A stretch of DNA of 64,000 bases from Ooceraea biroi (GCF_003672135.1 NC_039507.1:16174278-16238277), one strand, 5' to 3'; shown: positions 35,052 through 49,292, counted from the first letter of the stretch. Made by a program: numbers and translations. Notes: generated by a model from the letters alone, not told the origin.

Positions 35052-38000
35052 CGAACGTGAGCTATAAAAAGGTAAAAGTAACTAGCTTACAATTTTTTTA
35101 TAATGCTTTCATAGACGGAACGGTGTGAAAAATATAATTTGTTTTTTTTCAACAAGATAAAACCGCATGATATTTAAATATCCATATAACAAGTGCAAAC
35201 GATATTGAAAAAGTGAAATATCGTTTACCAGTGGTTTGCTCAACACCACGTTTGTGGGTCGATCGTTCCAGGAAACCCTTTATTCTGCACGTAACGAATA
35301 CAGCGCGACGAATTGTAAGCAGAGTGGCAACTAGCCATATAGCCAAGTAGGAAGTCCCATTGTCTTGTGGTCGACGATCTGCCTTTGTAAATTTTCTTTG
35401 CGTTTCACTTCGGGATAGGAGTGGCAAGCGGTTTGGTCGTGCCGAAAAATCGATACTGTGAAACGTTACGCTCTGGGGAAATAAAAGGACCGATTCCCGC
35501 TGCTGAGCAAAAGGTATTGTACAACGGATACGGAATGTTAGCTAGTCATTGTTTCAGCGCGTAATTTTCGGAACGGACCGAAACTGGTAACGAGCGGTTC
35601 TCGTTATCTAAAAGGCTATGTGGCCAATATCGCCTTGTATTTGCTTAAGATCCCGATCGGGAGCCGATTATCGATCGGTACCATTTAAAACTTTAAATTG
35701 GCAGGTAACGAGCGTCTTTTGTACCGGATAAACGTCAGTCCGGAATACGTTTTACTGTACGCTGAGGCGGTAACGGCGTCGGCTTTTATCGAAGGCCAAT
35801 TTGGCGGGCGAGCGGAACCGACGTAGAGCATGTCGAAGTTCCTCGTAAAAATATTACGCCAATAAGCATAACAAAAATGATAGCTCCGCTATTAGTGCGG
35901 CAAACTTTACGTTTTCGACTAGCAGCCAAGGAAGTCGTTCAAATTTTTAATGGCTGCGACACAGAAATGATTAAATTCGGAGTGAGCTATGTCGAGAATA
36001 TAATTTCCTGCTTTTAATGGATGTGTGTTATTTATGAATTTTAATGACTATTAATGAGCAATATCGCTCTAACGTTTCAATTTTTCTCGTGCAAACTGAA
36101 ATGAATATGTAGTCATGTAATTTCCATTTTGCATGTTCAAGTCCGGATTACTCTCTATTCGCGGCAATAAATTATATTCAGTTTCCATGCCACAAACTGC
36201 TCTTTGTTGGAATAATGAAACTTTATAATTTTTTAGAAATTATGGAAGATAAATAACTGTGTTTTAAAAACGTTCTATGTATTTGCACAAAAATCGAGCA
36301 TTTGATATTTACAAAAAAAAACAATTAAAACCAGCCATTTGCTCACAAAGTACAAAGGATTTCCCGTCCTTTTACATTTTCGGCCTCTATTTCCATGACT
36401 TATATTTAACCAGATTTAAAAAAGTAAAAGAACTAGCAGAAAAGATAGGGAAAAAAAGAGCAATAATTTACTTTTTTACATTTCTATATTTCTACATCCA
36501 TTATGAACACGTAATATAAGAGATATTAGTTTTTTTAGTTAGATGAGATTCTACATTCTATAAAAGAAAGCAAGTTTAGAAGTATTCCATTCATTCCATG
36601 ATAACTATTATAGTACAATCGATTTCAATTTAGCGCTGATTTTTCATAAAACATTACAAAAGACACACAATTTAAGTTTAGTTTTTTCTTTTAATATTAT
36701 ACATTTAATATTATAATATTAATTTATAATTACATATGATGCCACACAATTTCTACTGTAATTCCTTCTTTTCATCTAATTGTAAATATAAACTCGATTT
36801 ATGATATAATCATGTCAAATTGTATTGTAATAGTTAATGATTAATAGGAATCTGAGTTTATACGTGCATATATGTATAAACATGTTCATGTATGTGCGCA
36901 TACGCTCGGTACTATAACTGAAATTCTGTCGCCGTCAGCGAATTATTAAATAACATTCAAACGCGATGTAAGCGTATGCCCGATGCATTTCGTCGTGCTG
37001 CGTTGACGCTGTGTTTCTGACGTAGCTACCCTTGTTTCATTTTGTTGAGGGCGATACACGCGTTATTTCCGACGAAACGTGTTCAGGGCCTCGACATACC
37101 CACATCCGTGGGGACAATCCTCGTAATAGTCTTATACGAAATTAACATCTCAACGACGATGACGACGACGATGTCGCACTTGCGCTACTTAATTACGTGG
37201 GCACTGCCTTCTGCAATTATGCAATTCCGCATCTACGTTTTCTAAATAGCTGAAATTATGTTGGTTATAGCTACGTGACAAAAATTAATCATCGAGAGAT
37301 CATTTTTGCGCGATACGTTTGTTCACTATTGTTTACTTTGAGCTTTTATCGTGAGCCATTACCTATTGTAATTAATAAATGAATAACGTTACGATATATA
37401 TAAAAAAACTAAAGTGCAATTGAGTTAACTGTACTTTTTGCTATTTATCTTTAACATGAAGGCATTAAATTTTCGTATGCGTGTTGTAATGTAGAATTTT
37501 GTATGAAGCATAAGATAAGCAAAAGATAAGACTTTATGGAAACTTTACATTTTATTTTGAGAAATATACTTACATACTTACTTACATTCATGTAAGTAAA
37601 GGAGATTTGTAGTATGCGCCGCAGTGTTGGAACATAGTATAGTAATCTAAGTACACCGTGGAAACTTTCAATGAACAGGTACAGAATTTTGTCATGACCA
37701 TACAAGAGCTCGGTTGCATCCGAATAATTCGCTCTCGTTTCAGCGAGTGTTCAGAAGTCTCAGAGAAGCGGAAACACTTGGGGAAATAGAAAGCGGGAAC
37801 TTTTCTGGGAAAATGAAAGTTAGGTAGATGTCTGTGAGAGTGCATGCAAGCAACATTTATGTTTATATAATTTTGCGCTATTATGTCCTGAAATTGTTAA
37901 TTTTCTCGTTACATTGGAGAATGTAATAATACACTTGCAACCTACAATAATTTTTGGCAGTCGAATGGTCGATAATCGATAATTATTTTAAAGCGAATTT

Positions 38001-40000
38001 AAAAATACTTTGGCTGGAAATATTATCTCATGAGTCTAATATAAAATATTTGGATATAATATTTGTGGAATGCGTGGCAGCGCTAGTTTACTCAACAAAG
38101 AACATATGCGCCAATTAATAATAAAATTAAAAAAATTAAATTAACTACTTAAAAAATCCAAATTCTATTAAAATACTTTTAAATCAAGGAAATAAAACAA
38201 TGTAAATTTATTAATATGGAAGAGTCATATTGTTTCCAGCTCTCTAGAAAAGTTCAGTAAAACAGTTTACGTTTCCAATACAAACGGAAGACAATTAAAA
38301 ATAAAAAAGAAGAGAGAAAGAGATAATTACCGTAGGATAAAAAATTTAAAACACTATATAAGATATAGAATGATAATAAAATAACGGACACTTAGGATTC
38401 GCATAGACGCGAATTTTATTTTCGTCCCTTTTCTCTCCCCACTGAATTAAATCTCTTTGCTCTATCATGTAGAATGTTAGTCGCTTTTTGCGAGCACGCA
38501 TTTATGCGGGTGTTACATGGTACAATTAGCCATATTGTTCTCGAATGCTCGTCGTTGGGGTCCTTCCCTTCTCCCTCGCGTTCCCTTCCCTCGAATCGGC
38601 TGTGTGATCGAGCCAATTGTTTTGTACGCACTGCGTTGGTAACTTGGTACGACGGTAACTGATGTAGCGCCGATAGTCACTTTGGAATTCACGTACTCCT
38701 GTAAACTACAGCAGTTGTACAACAATAACGACATGTCGATACCCGCGCCGCTCTTTACTCTCCTGTGCACTATGTTGTCGCCCCGTCCGCCGTTATGGAT
38801 TTAGAAGAATATTCACGGGTATCGAGCCCTATCCTCGAACTTGAAAAAGGGAAATCCTACCCGCAGCGATTGATAGCAAATATCGCGTCGAATACGTGCG
38901 ACTCGTGCGGAAATTGAATATCGCTCCCGATTGATCGAATGACGCCACCGCTGGCTGAAAATTTCACCAAGTTTCTGCCGAATAATTATTGATGCGCGAT
39001 ATCTTGCGGAAAGGGACGGAAGGATTTTTAAATCCGAATCACCTAAAATACAGAACGGTTTAGAGTCAACAAGTTTTTTGCCGCAGTCTCTTGCGTGTGT
39101 ATGCGTGTATGTGTTTTCCAAATGGCAATGCTGCCTCGAGCTTCTTTATTTGATTCATCTCTATCTGCTTTTTTTGACTGCTTCTTCTTTCTTTATCTCG
39201 ATTATTTTAAGAAGAGATTTAAACAGAACTCCATCTCTGTTTTTCCTGTTTAATTTTCTTATAAATAAAGAGATTTGCTATGAATATATTTGCGTTGAGA
39301 AATTCACGGTTAATGGTGCAAACGGCGTATTTCGTTGACGCGTTTGCTGTAACCGATGTTATCGTATCCACGCAAAAAGAAACCGCGAAACTGCTTGTGC
39401 TCGCAATTTCTGCTATTCAGCGTCGTACTAAACTGGTGCTTAATTGCAGCTGAACTCAAGACGATTAACGAAACGGAGTAATGCACGACCGCGACGAGCA
39501 AGTTGGTCGTGGCGATACATGGAGAAGAGAGTTAGATGTTGGAGCTAGTTGCATCACATTACGAGAGATCTGGAATGACTAAAAAAATTCACACAAAATA
39601 ATGATAATGATGAAAAAAATATCGTTGACTTTAAGTAGATATCTCTCGGTACGCGATACGTTGGCATAATTAAAATGATTACGAACGATTGCATAATTAA
39701 TACAAGATATATTTACCTATCCCATTAGATAGAGCTTTTATCCAAGATAAATAAAATTCTAAACTCTAACTCAAAAAATTATTCTTTCATTATTTTATAA
39801 ATTAATTTTGAAAACTTTATTTGCTATATCGTAGCTTCTCTCAATGCGGTTTAGTTAGTTTTACTTAAAATCGAATAACATATTGCGATTTTTCATATTG
39901 TTAAAGAAAAGTATAAATTAAAAATTTGGATTTAGTAAAATATATATTTTATAATCCATTTCGTTATTATTTCAGTTTTTCATGTGAAACGCGGAATGTT
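35052..40000. other. Gene-free stretch
   Basis: No gene recognised. A 9-bp-stem hairpin TTACTTACA/TGTAAGTAA sits at 37578-37599. A short GAC/GACGAT repeat lies at 37155-37172. AT-rich zones (36600-36850, 38100-38380) are stop-dense. Frames at 38416-38770 on both strands sit in a short GC-richer patch without domain features. Confidence 0.5.
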
Positions 40001-43000
40001 TTGACATGAATTTTTTTTCAACACACAAATGTAGCATTTCAAAGTGACACAGCGCATCGAGAATCGCAGGAGATTTTCGAGGTATAAGCTCTTACATTTT
40101 CGTCAACGGTAGCACTAAATAGCGGAAAGTTCCTGAAAAGACGCGCGGAAAGTTTCGTGCTGTGCGAGATGACCGAAATAAAATATTTCTTCTGGTTCCA
40201 TTCAGCGATTCTTTTGTCGGCTGTCGGCTAACTATCTTTGAAGTACCTGCTACCTACGTCACTAAAAATAAACCCCGTTTCGGAAACGTGGTGTCACGGC
40301 CAAGAGACATCGTGTAATTCCATTATGTAAACTGTCAGAATGCGGAATGGAAGCTGTAATCGCATGCGGGGACCTTAAAGTCACGACTGTTTAACTTGTA
40401 ATTAAAGTAAGTACGAGGAGAGAGGGTGCGCGATACGCGTTGCTTGCACGACACGTAGTTATGGTCTTACTTGAACGTAGAATAATAATTGAATTAATGA
40501 TTTTAGCAACTATTGTATAATGAAAACTTAGCTCGGAATGCAGATTGCACTTTGCAATGTTAGTTTAACCTCGGAATGCAAAATAAAGTTTGCGTTTCGC
40601 CTTTATAATTTATAATAATTAAATTAAAGCTCCGCCATCGCCATGTTATAAATCTTAGTGTTTCACAATAAATTTAAAATTTTAATATTACAGCAATGCA
40701 CGAGAAAAGTATTTCACCCTCGTATAACGTAATATTCTGATTTCTTCGAATTTCGATTGGGATAAGACTTTATCGTGCAACTCTGTTCAAGCGTTACGAA
40801 ATCAGAATTGAATTGTATCGTTCGTGTACCAAGAATTTCACCAATTCCATTTTCCTTCTTGCTGTGTGAGCGCGTATCGTCAACTGTATCCTCTCATCGT
40901 ACTGATACGAAGTGATGCACTTTCGGTCAGATTGGACGAGGGGACTGAAAGTTTTGCTCGGTGGAAATTTCTCGTACCAGCGAGTGGCCACAGGGAGAAT
41001 TGATGGCATCGTCCCACACGGGAGTTTCACGTTTGGTGGCCGTGTCACGCACTGATCTGAATTTGGAACGCCCTAAATGCATTTGGTTTGACATCGACCG
41101 CCTCGAGAAACGTCGTAATGTAACGAAGTCGCGCGTCCTCTTTCAGAGCCGACCGGGAAAGCAGAATGCGATTCAAGTTCCTCAAAGTCGTCGATGGAAA
41201 AGTTCGTAAGTTGGTCCAAATTTGTCGAAAAATTCGCTCGATTTTAGAGGTAATGGAGTTCGGAAAACTCGGGATCCACAGAAACACAGAAATGAGAAAA
41301 ACGCATGAGTCTTTGTCAAAGTACTTTCGCGTCGGATGTATTAACGTTTCATGTAAAAATCACCCACGAGGAGAGTTTCAATAGAAGAAAAAGTTGGACT
41401 TTGAGATAATCGAGAGCCTAATTTTCGCTCGCCGCGTAGGCGACGTGACGGAATAACGGTCGTACGAGCACCGCAATCGAATTTGCTGTTAAGTAGCAAT
41501 TAATATATTAAAGTTACCATGAGCGCTTTGAGAAAATCGATTAAAATTCCGTTAGCAACAAGGAACTAATTACGAAACTGTCGCGTCGCTGTTGAAATCG
41601 CTCGCGGAAATTCCGGGAATTATCTCGAAGTGGCTGCCATTTCGAAGATTTGGTAACACCGCGACTGTTCGTGAGGGGCGTAATATAATGCGAAACAGTT
41701 AATTGCAGTTGTAATTGGTCGTGATGAAGGCGGTTGAGCGTGTCGAATACCGTTACTATCCATCGCGAGAGAAGTGACGATTGATTAATTGCGACTGATT
41801 AATTGCGACAGCGAACATATGCGCTCGCGGACTCGTTACATATTCGCGGTAAATTTAACTGTGTTAATACAGTTAAATATTAATTATTTGTCGTTAGATT
41901 ACTTCGTTTACCAAGGACCGCGTACAAGCCACCGGCGTTTTCGAAAGCTTGCAACATCCACTTCGAAAGCGCGCATACAGATGTGGCGTACATGTAAATT
42001 TCATTATATCGGAATATGAGTAAGCAATTGCCGATGTTGATATTGTCGCATTTCGTTTCGATTTTAATGAAAGCTGTCCCAAGCGGTATTATATACGGGC
42101 ATTCATGACGATGATGCACAAGTATTCTTTTCTATATGAAAAACTGAGATTGAGAATTGAACACGCGTGATAATAAAAAAGCCTTATTACATTTACAACG
42201 ACAAATTCCGCATTTTGCTTTGAAGGAAAATAAAATGAAAAGGAAGTATAATCACGACAGATTATTGTATGAATTTTACAGTTAAGTTTTTATTTTGAAT
42301 GGTTCAATATTTATACAATTCCTAGTACGTGCAAAGCATCAGATTGCTTGTTTGCACGAGTTTAGCTGTTAAAGACTCGAAGTTGATAAGTATATTAACT
42401 CCTTCGGTCGCTCCAAAAAGACTCTCATACTGCTTTCGCGAGGAGGTTTGCAGATTTACAAAAGGGAATAATAAGGGCTCTTCAGTCTCTCTCGAGCTAA
42501 ACACAAACTCACTCCGGCAGGCTATTGTCTCGCGAGCATCCCATTAATCCGCCAACAATCACTTTCCGCTCGCGGTGCTGTGCGGCGCGGCTCGAATGAA
42601 AAAGTTCGGCTTCGATAGAAATGTTTAATACTCAGGATGGGGAAATTAAATCCTGAGGGCGAACGCGCGGCACCGCGCGGAAAGTCGAATTACTTTGGGG
42701 AAAGTTTTCCGGAGGGGGGAATGAAATTCAACTCCGCTGCGTGAAATTATACGAAACTGCCGAAAGTTAGTGGCCGTTATTCCGTTAGCCGTCCGGACGT
42801 GCGTGTGTGGAAGATGATCGAGTATAACACGAAAATAATTTGCCGTAAAAAGTAGTTCTTCTTGTGCTTCTGCTTATCGCGCATTCCACCCTAAAATACG
42901 ATACTCTTTTCCTGGCCGCGTGACGCTAATTGGCCAATTAGAGTAATAATCGCGATCGTGCCGGTACATTTCAATACGCGATTTTGCATTGTCGCATTAC

Positions 43001-45270
43001 ACCCTTTCGGGTCACGATCATACGCACGGTTACGTACATACTATCGCGGCCAAGTGCACCTGCATTTGTACAAATGCGCGAAGTTAATTTATGCGTGTCG
43101 AAATTGCGCTTCGAACGAATCGCAAACAACAAAGCTCAGCTGATTACGATCGTATAATTAATTTCTAAATGTCAGTTCAGTTTGATTAACAATCGTTGTA
43201 AGTTAATTATGTTTTTTAAAAAACATGGCTTCTGATACGATAATGAATTGCGATTCAAGAGTTATAATTTGATATTTTCTCGTTGCAGTGCATTGTCGAG
43301 CAGAATGCGTTATATCATTACATGTAGAATGCATCGACATTACCTACGAGAACAATGCTCTCGAGCCGGCAATTCTTTTGAATATTTTGCCTGTCTTTCT
43401 TCATCTGGTTTCTGATAAGGATTAAAACTCGCGCGGGGCAGTATTCCGCATCATCATGTGCTATATTCCAGCGAGATGTTCCCCTTTTTGTACAGCATTT
43501 GCAGAGGGAACGACGTGCAAGTAAAAGTTTTCTACCGTTAACTCTCTTCATTCTCGGGAACTCACCGCGGATACTTATTTGAGAAACTCGTAAATCTTCG
43601 GCCGTTATGCTTGTAAAACTCGTAAATCTCCCTGCAATTTATTGCCGCATTTGTCGCCGTTGGTATTTCGAATGCGGAACTCGAAAATCGCCGTGACGAC
43701 GCGCTTGCCGCATAAACTCATATTCCACGTCATTGTGGATCGTACTATTTTTATGAATATAAATTCATAAAGAATAGAAAGAATGGGATAATGCGATATA
43801 CCCGTATAAAAATTATATCAGTTTGTTTGCTATATGATTATTATTCATTATATTAGAAAAAATAGAATTATTACTATTTTTCTTTTGATATTTCTTTATT
43901 TGAGAACTGTATGAGACTTTGCATACCTCACAAAATGGAAAGTCAGCACTGCTTCGCGGTAACGATTAAACATTCTCTTCCCAAAGATATCTCTTCATCT
44001 GTAGATTTACACGCTTGTGACTGTAAAACTGATGATTCGCCGCTCGATTGCTGCATTAAATGCTCACTCGTGCGCGCGCGAATATTGGTTTCCATTATGT
44101 TCCCCATTATTAGTTTGTGGCGTACCATCGCGCGCGACGAACAGTAACGACAATTTCGGCTTGCGGGGACGAGTTTGAGATAGTTTCCTGATTGAAGGAC
44201 TATCGGGACCTAAGATTGTGAAGCGTGTCGCCGGGCTTTGGTAGACGTGCTGTTTTGACTTGTCGCATCTAATTACACAGTCACACCGCGAGAAGGCTTA
44301 TGCAAATCTGCAAATAATCTGTCCTTTGCGGACAAGTGGACAGTGGACACTCTGTTTCAGTATGTTATCTTCTGTTTCGGTTCTCGCATATATAAGCAAG
44401 TAGGTAGTAGCAAGAATCTTCCATTTGGATGCGGACCCTTCGATATTCGAACTCCTGTCAGTCTCTGTCGCCGGCAGCCCTTCAATAATTCTCTGATTAA
44501 CTGCCGGCGAATAATGCATTAGGAGCTAATGACGCGACGCGTCAGTTTCATGGCAAAAACTTTAATACCTACCTAAACCCTCTGTGCTAGGGTTCGGAAA
44601 AAATTAAAGTTTATCGGATGGCATCGCAAGAGGGAGAGAGTGACACGAATTGCCTCGCGTAAACTTACTTTATTTCCCCTCGCCTTAACTGGATGCTCTC
44701 TCTTCGACCTCTGTCCTTTTTCTTTTTTGACGATGACGTGGAAATGATCCGACCTGTCTGCTTGTGGAAAACTTGTGTATCGCGTGTATCGTTTTATTGA
44801 TGGTTGAAGCTGCTTCAACTTCTCGTTATTTCGCTTCCTCAGCACTTTTCGCCTTACTTTAACGATCCTGCCGAGCCAGCGCGTATGCGAATTTTTGACT
44901 ATCCATCATCACATTGGTTTGATATTATCCTGCCAATATATCGTGGCCTTTTGTTAAAATTAGAATCGATAAAACGTCGATCAACCTTTGTTAATATTTC
45001 TTTATATTTTCCTACAATACTTTCGTCGTTCATTAGCTTTTTCTTTAATCATGCTGTTTTAAAAGCGCGAACACGAATTACTGCAACATTTATTTTCACC
45101 GCGCAAAATACAAATTACAAGTTAATAAGGCGAGAGTGTTCGAGCAAACACCAATCCATAATTTATCAGCATCTATTCCCAGGAGCGATTGTGCGACGCT
45201 GACGTTGCTGGCAGAAATTGCAGAATTCGGCGTGATATTTCACATTTGGGAACCGCTCTGGTAATACCGC
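40001..45270. other. Gene-free stretch
   Basis: A perfect 14-bp tandem repeat TGATTAATTGCGAC lies at 41782-41795 and 41796-41809, followed by a 10-bp hairpin ATTTAACTGT/ACAGTTAAAT at 41853-41878. AAACTCGTAAATCT occurs twice near 43584 and 43617. The 132-codon plus frame at 44804-45202 begins with a hydrophobic run (LLQLLVISL) but resembles no family I know. Nothing else recognised. Confidence 0.5.
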
Positions 45271-45352
45271 GATTTAGGATCCTGTATATTTTAGGTAAGA
45301 ACGTACACCCTCATGCGGGTGTGTACCTGTTCGGCTGGATAAACTTTCCAGC
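45271..45352 (+). other. AG|GTAAGA junction followed by two hairpins
   Basis: GTATATTTTAG joins GTAAGA at 45294/45295, a second 3'-splice/5'-splice adjacency, weaker than the one at 2404 because the upstream pyrimidine tract is poor. Two short hairpins follow: GTACACCC with GGGTGTGTAC (45303-45326) and GCTGGA/TCCAGC (45334-45352). These may be unrelated. A CA-rich patch follows at 45368-45407. Confidence 0.25.
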
Positions 45353-46061
45353 TTAAGGATCTTCATCCACATACACGCACATACATCCGCGCGTACACAC
45401 ACACTTATCTGTGCTCCGAGGAAAGCCCTGTAACAACCTCACGGTAGGACTTTACGGACTTTTTCTTGCGTATTCTTCAACGTACGTGTTAGTCGCGCGT
45501 GTGATATACAAATTCCGGCCTAAAAGTGAGTGCGATAAAAAATGCTTGCCTCGTGAAATATTTGACAGTCGTAACGAGATCGTTTTCCTAAAATAGAGTC
45601 TCTGACACCGAAATGCGTATTTTCTTGCGCAAGGGCGAGGACGTTCGTACACAATTATGGCGAAGTGGATTTTCTGGTCTCATAAATTTACAAATGGGAC
45701 TTCTTAATTTTTAAGAGAACTCTCGACACTGAAGTTCTCTGGAAAATGTACAGTAATTCTTAATAAAATTGAATTTTACTTTCTAAAAAAAAATCTTTCC
45801 TGATAAAAGAGGAAAATTGAGATTTTATTTGATTTTAGAACAAATTTTTCCGATGAACTTTTTAAATAACTATAATAAATGTAAGATATAAAATTTACAT
45901 AAACACGATATATATGATATTTTCAGATTTTTCAGATATTGTTTATATATGTTTAAGGTACATTTGCATGCCTGCATTGTTCGTGTTGTCTGGCTTTCGC
46001 AGACGCGCAGATCAATAATTACTTTAATTATCTTTAAACAGTACTGGAACTTTTGTAATTC
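45353..46061. other. Gene-free stretch
   Basis: Contains the CA-rich patch noted before and a 61-codon plus frame at 45411-45596 containing an internal donor-like AAAA|GTGAGT near 45524; no domain recognised. TTTTCAGA occurs twice near 45920. Confidence 0.45.
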
Positions 46062-46331
46062 TCAGAGTGTTTTCCCTTGTGATAGACACAGGCCGATCAG
46101 ATAATTATTTCGTAAAGCCAGCAGACAGAGCAGTAATAAGACTACGCAGATAAGATGTGGTATCAAAAGAACGTCGCCAGAGGTGTTTATAGAATGAGAC
46201 GTCTGTGCGATATTCTCAAGCGGATGACTGGGAAAAATCCTTTTAATTAAATTCTCCACTAACTTCGAGGTGGTTCTATTTCCACTGTAATGCTCGTGAT
46301 AAAATTTCGCTATGAATACACTAAAAAGCAT
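46062..46331 (-). CDS. Candidate small membrane protein or terminal transmembrane exon
   Basis: An 89-codon minus-strand frame (ATG at 46331, TGA at 46062). Residues ~53-72 form one uninterrupted hydrophobic segment (VLLIPHLICVVLLLL and onward), preceded by two N-glycosylation-type sites (NRT, NTS) and followed by a short tail starting RNNY. That layout fits a single-pass protein with the N-terminus outside. ATTTTTCCCAG just before 46227 could be a 3' splice site, making 46062-46227 a last exon. No family recognised, and AT-rich DNA makes chance hydrophobic frames common. Confidence 0.18.
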   Translation of the reverse strand: MLFSVFIAKFYHEHYSGNRTTSKLVENLIKRIFPSHPLENIAQTSHSINTSGDVLLIPHLICVVLLLLCLLALRNNYLIGLCLSQGKTL

Positions 46332-49180
46332 GTGATGGAAACTTGTAAGAAGCCAATTGTGTAACCAGCAAAGACGTTCTTCTGAAGTTTAATTGCATCT
46401 CACTTTTGTCCGACATCTTGTATGCTCATAAAATAATAATTAATTCGTATGCGTAATATTAGTAGGTAATTCGGACTTATATTAACGATAGTTGATTAAT
46501 TCATAAGACTTTCCTAACATTCGCAAAGCGTGAATTTAATTAGCGAAACGTTAGTACTCGTTATATCATATTTAATAATTAATGAAACAAATCCAGTTAT
46601 CGTTTTAAACGCTAATTCTGTTCCACGCGCTCCTGTGAGAAAGCGTAATTGTAACAGAGTTGTAAGTATAATTTTCCTGAGCTCACATAGAAATATATGT
46701 CTGCAAGTTCCTCCGCAGTGGTAGACGGTAGATGCGATAATTCCGCAGTTTCCGTTTCTCTTCCATACGTGCGAAGACGAAGTTGTAAGCGGTCGGCGAC
46801 AAATCGCGCAGAAAAGGCGTAATGTAGCATGTATGCATGCAGTTATGCGATTTAGGAGCACGTTGGACAGGGAATGTGTCGAGAAAAATGTGTAATAATC
46901 ACGATACACGGCCGATACGCCGTGTTTTATTTCGTGCTGAGATTTATCGCCTTCGTAACGGTAGTTACGAAAGCGCGTTCGATCGATACTTTACACTTTA
47001 GCGCCGAGTAGGCGCAATGGCTTTACAATTTCGCGGAGCTACGTGCGACGTGGAGTTAAACATTTTGCAACGACAAGTTGCGTCGGTGAGCATAAAGAGA
47101 CAGGGAGAGAGAGAGGGAGAAAAAGAAAGAACGCGAGTGCCCACATGGTAAAGGTTTTATTAAAATCGTTACCACGATGCGGGGCCACATTGTCGATTCG
47201 TCTCATGGCCAACATAACTTTTACGACGCGTCGAATTTATGTCACGATGATCGTCCAATTCTTTCGACGAAGACGACATTTTATTCTAATTTTATGTTAT
47301 ATAAAACGGATTCTCGTTCCTTGACTGCCACCATTCAAAACAATAATACTTAATAACAATATTTTATGATATTAACAATAACAATTAATACTAATTGTAT
47401 TTGACATACATGTTTTGTATAGATTTCTTTTAAGTAGTTAAAACTTACGTATGTAATATTTTTGATATATTCTTGGTTTTTCGCTATTATGTTTTTTGAT
47501 TACGAAACTTTTAGATCATTATACAAGTTATTATAATTCTCGCATTGTTAGCTAAAATAATTTAGTCTTTTCAGATTGAATAAAAATTTTTAATCGTTTT
47601 ACAATCAAGTTTGATGATAACGATTCTAAAACTTTCAAAATAAATTAAAGCGAAAATACGTGGCTAATTGTGTGCTCTGTGGAAGAGTAATACATTATAT
47701 GCAGTAATACATTGAATATAAACTTCATTATTAGTTTGCATTCCGCACATTCTCACATATGCATAGCGAAAATTTTATCGCGAGTGGCACGATGAAAACG
47801 CAACGATCTCTAATGAAAAAATTTAATTAAAAGAAGTTTTCCCCAATTTGTCGTTTCTCAAGAATCAATGATCTTGTGCTGCGCAAACGCTCTTTTATTG
47901 CAATAATATCAGAGATAACAAGAAAAAATCAGCACATTCTCTGTCACCAGATAAAATGCAAGTTTTATAGCTCTCGTCATGAAAGAGAAAAGTTCCTTTA
48001 AATGGATTTAAAGTTCTCCGTGCTTAGCAAATCATTAAATAGAAAATTATCTTTCACGTTAGGATAGATCTGTGAGGCAATCTCGGTGAATTCTTGCGCA
48101 CAGCTTTCTCCATTGTTACCTTAATTTTAGATAAATATATTCTTGTCTTTTCTGTTATTTTTATCTCACTTTACTTTCCGTACTGCCTGTTTGTACTCGG
48201 TTTTTATTCGTTTTCTCGTTGTTCCTTCTACGTATCTTGTACCAGTTCTTCGTCCTATTCTTTCTGTCCCTTTCCTCACCCTACTTTCATTCCTTTCGAA
48301 GAGGTCGTACATTTTTCACTTAAAAGTAGATTTGATCTTTCTGGTTCGTAGCTCTTTCGTTCTTGTAATTTGTTAGATACAGATCAGTTAAACGTGTTTA
48401 TCATGAGTCCAAAAAAGTAAAATAAAATAAAATGGTTTTATTTTCAACTCAAGCACATGACGGATTTATATGATTTGCGTTTAATACATAAAATTTCTCG
48501 TTTTTTCGCTCGATTAATATTAGCAAATGTAGCGTGAGATTGCGATTGCTTGTTGCGGAAATTACAAATTGTCATGAGCAAGAAAATTAAATAAACTAAA
48601 ATAATTTATTAACTGGAACAAAAGTAATTTATTTTGTAGGATTTATAAAACGAATTTTGGATTCCGTGTCTGAAATGATTTATCTTCTCGTATTAATTTC
48701 ATTAACTTTCTGCATCGGTGGTTTCTTTATTACGTTAAGAGAAAAACATACTTTTGAATCATCTTTCTTTTCCTGTTACTTTTTCATTATAATTTGCTAC
48801 TAAATTTTAAGGAAAATTAGAACGGATTAAATTTTTGACTCATAATTATAATTCATGAAAGTGAAATATTATCCGGTCGATATTGCACTTCTCATCTTGA
48901 TTTCACTGTCCGAAGCTATTCACGTTAATGGCTAATATGGGATTAAATACGGAATTTAATTTGAACCTTTTTGTGAACTTTCCGCGCTTCTAGAAGCTTT
49001 TTTCGCCACTCGGTATACCAAGTACTGTAAGGTGAGTTTGGATTACACTAATAAAAGCAAATTTATGTCGAGAAAGGAATAAAAAGAAGAAACCTTCAGA
49101 AGCATGTAATATCTAAGAAAATAGTCAATAAGCAAAGACCATTGTCAAAGCTCACGGATTACTGCCAAATGGAATTATAT
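46332..49180. other. Gene-free stretch
   Basis: The 131-codon minus frame at 46514-46909 is cysteine-containing (VYHCGGTC) but matches nothing I recognise. GA-rich sequence lies at 47097-47130. Hydrophobic plus frames at 48094-48376 come from a T-rich patch. AAAATA/TAAAA repeats lie at 48413-48432. At 48994-49031 a 38-nt block is bounded by CGCTTCTAG and GTGAGT. Confidence 0.45.
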
Positions 49181-49292
49181 TGCTCCATAAGTGGTAATCT
49201 TGTACCACAGTAAAGAGTAGTTTCTCGACCATATGGTGCTCCATAAGGGGTAATTTTGTACCACAGTAAAGAGTAGTTTCTCGACCATATGG
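49181..49292 (+). repeat. 56-bp tandem duplication
   Basis: TGCTCCATAAGTGGTAATCT starts unit one (49181-49236), and unit two (49237-49292) is the same with two substitutions seen (AAGTGG to AAGGGG, ATCTTG to ATTTTG). A recent local duplication with no coding content. Confidence 0.96.

Noticed and set aside
44804..45202. 132-codon plus frame with hydrophobic start
   Set aside because: Hydrophobic runs come from T-rich DNA; no signal-peptide cleavage context, family or splice support.
46514..46909. Cysteine-containing minus frame, compared with glycoprotein-hormone or zinc-finger patterns
   Set aside because: Cysteine spacing fits neither pattern and the remaining sequence is not protein-like.
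47455..47480. Partial resemblance to the miR-190 mature sequence
   Set aside because: Match fails in the seed region and no hairpin is formed with flanks.
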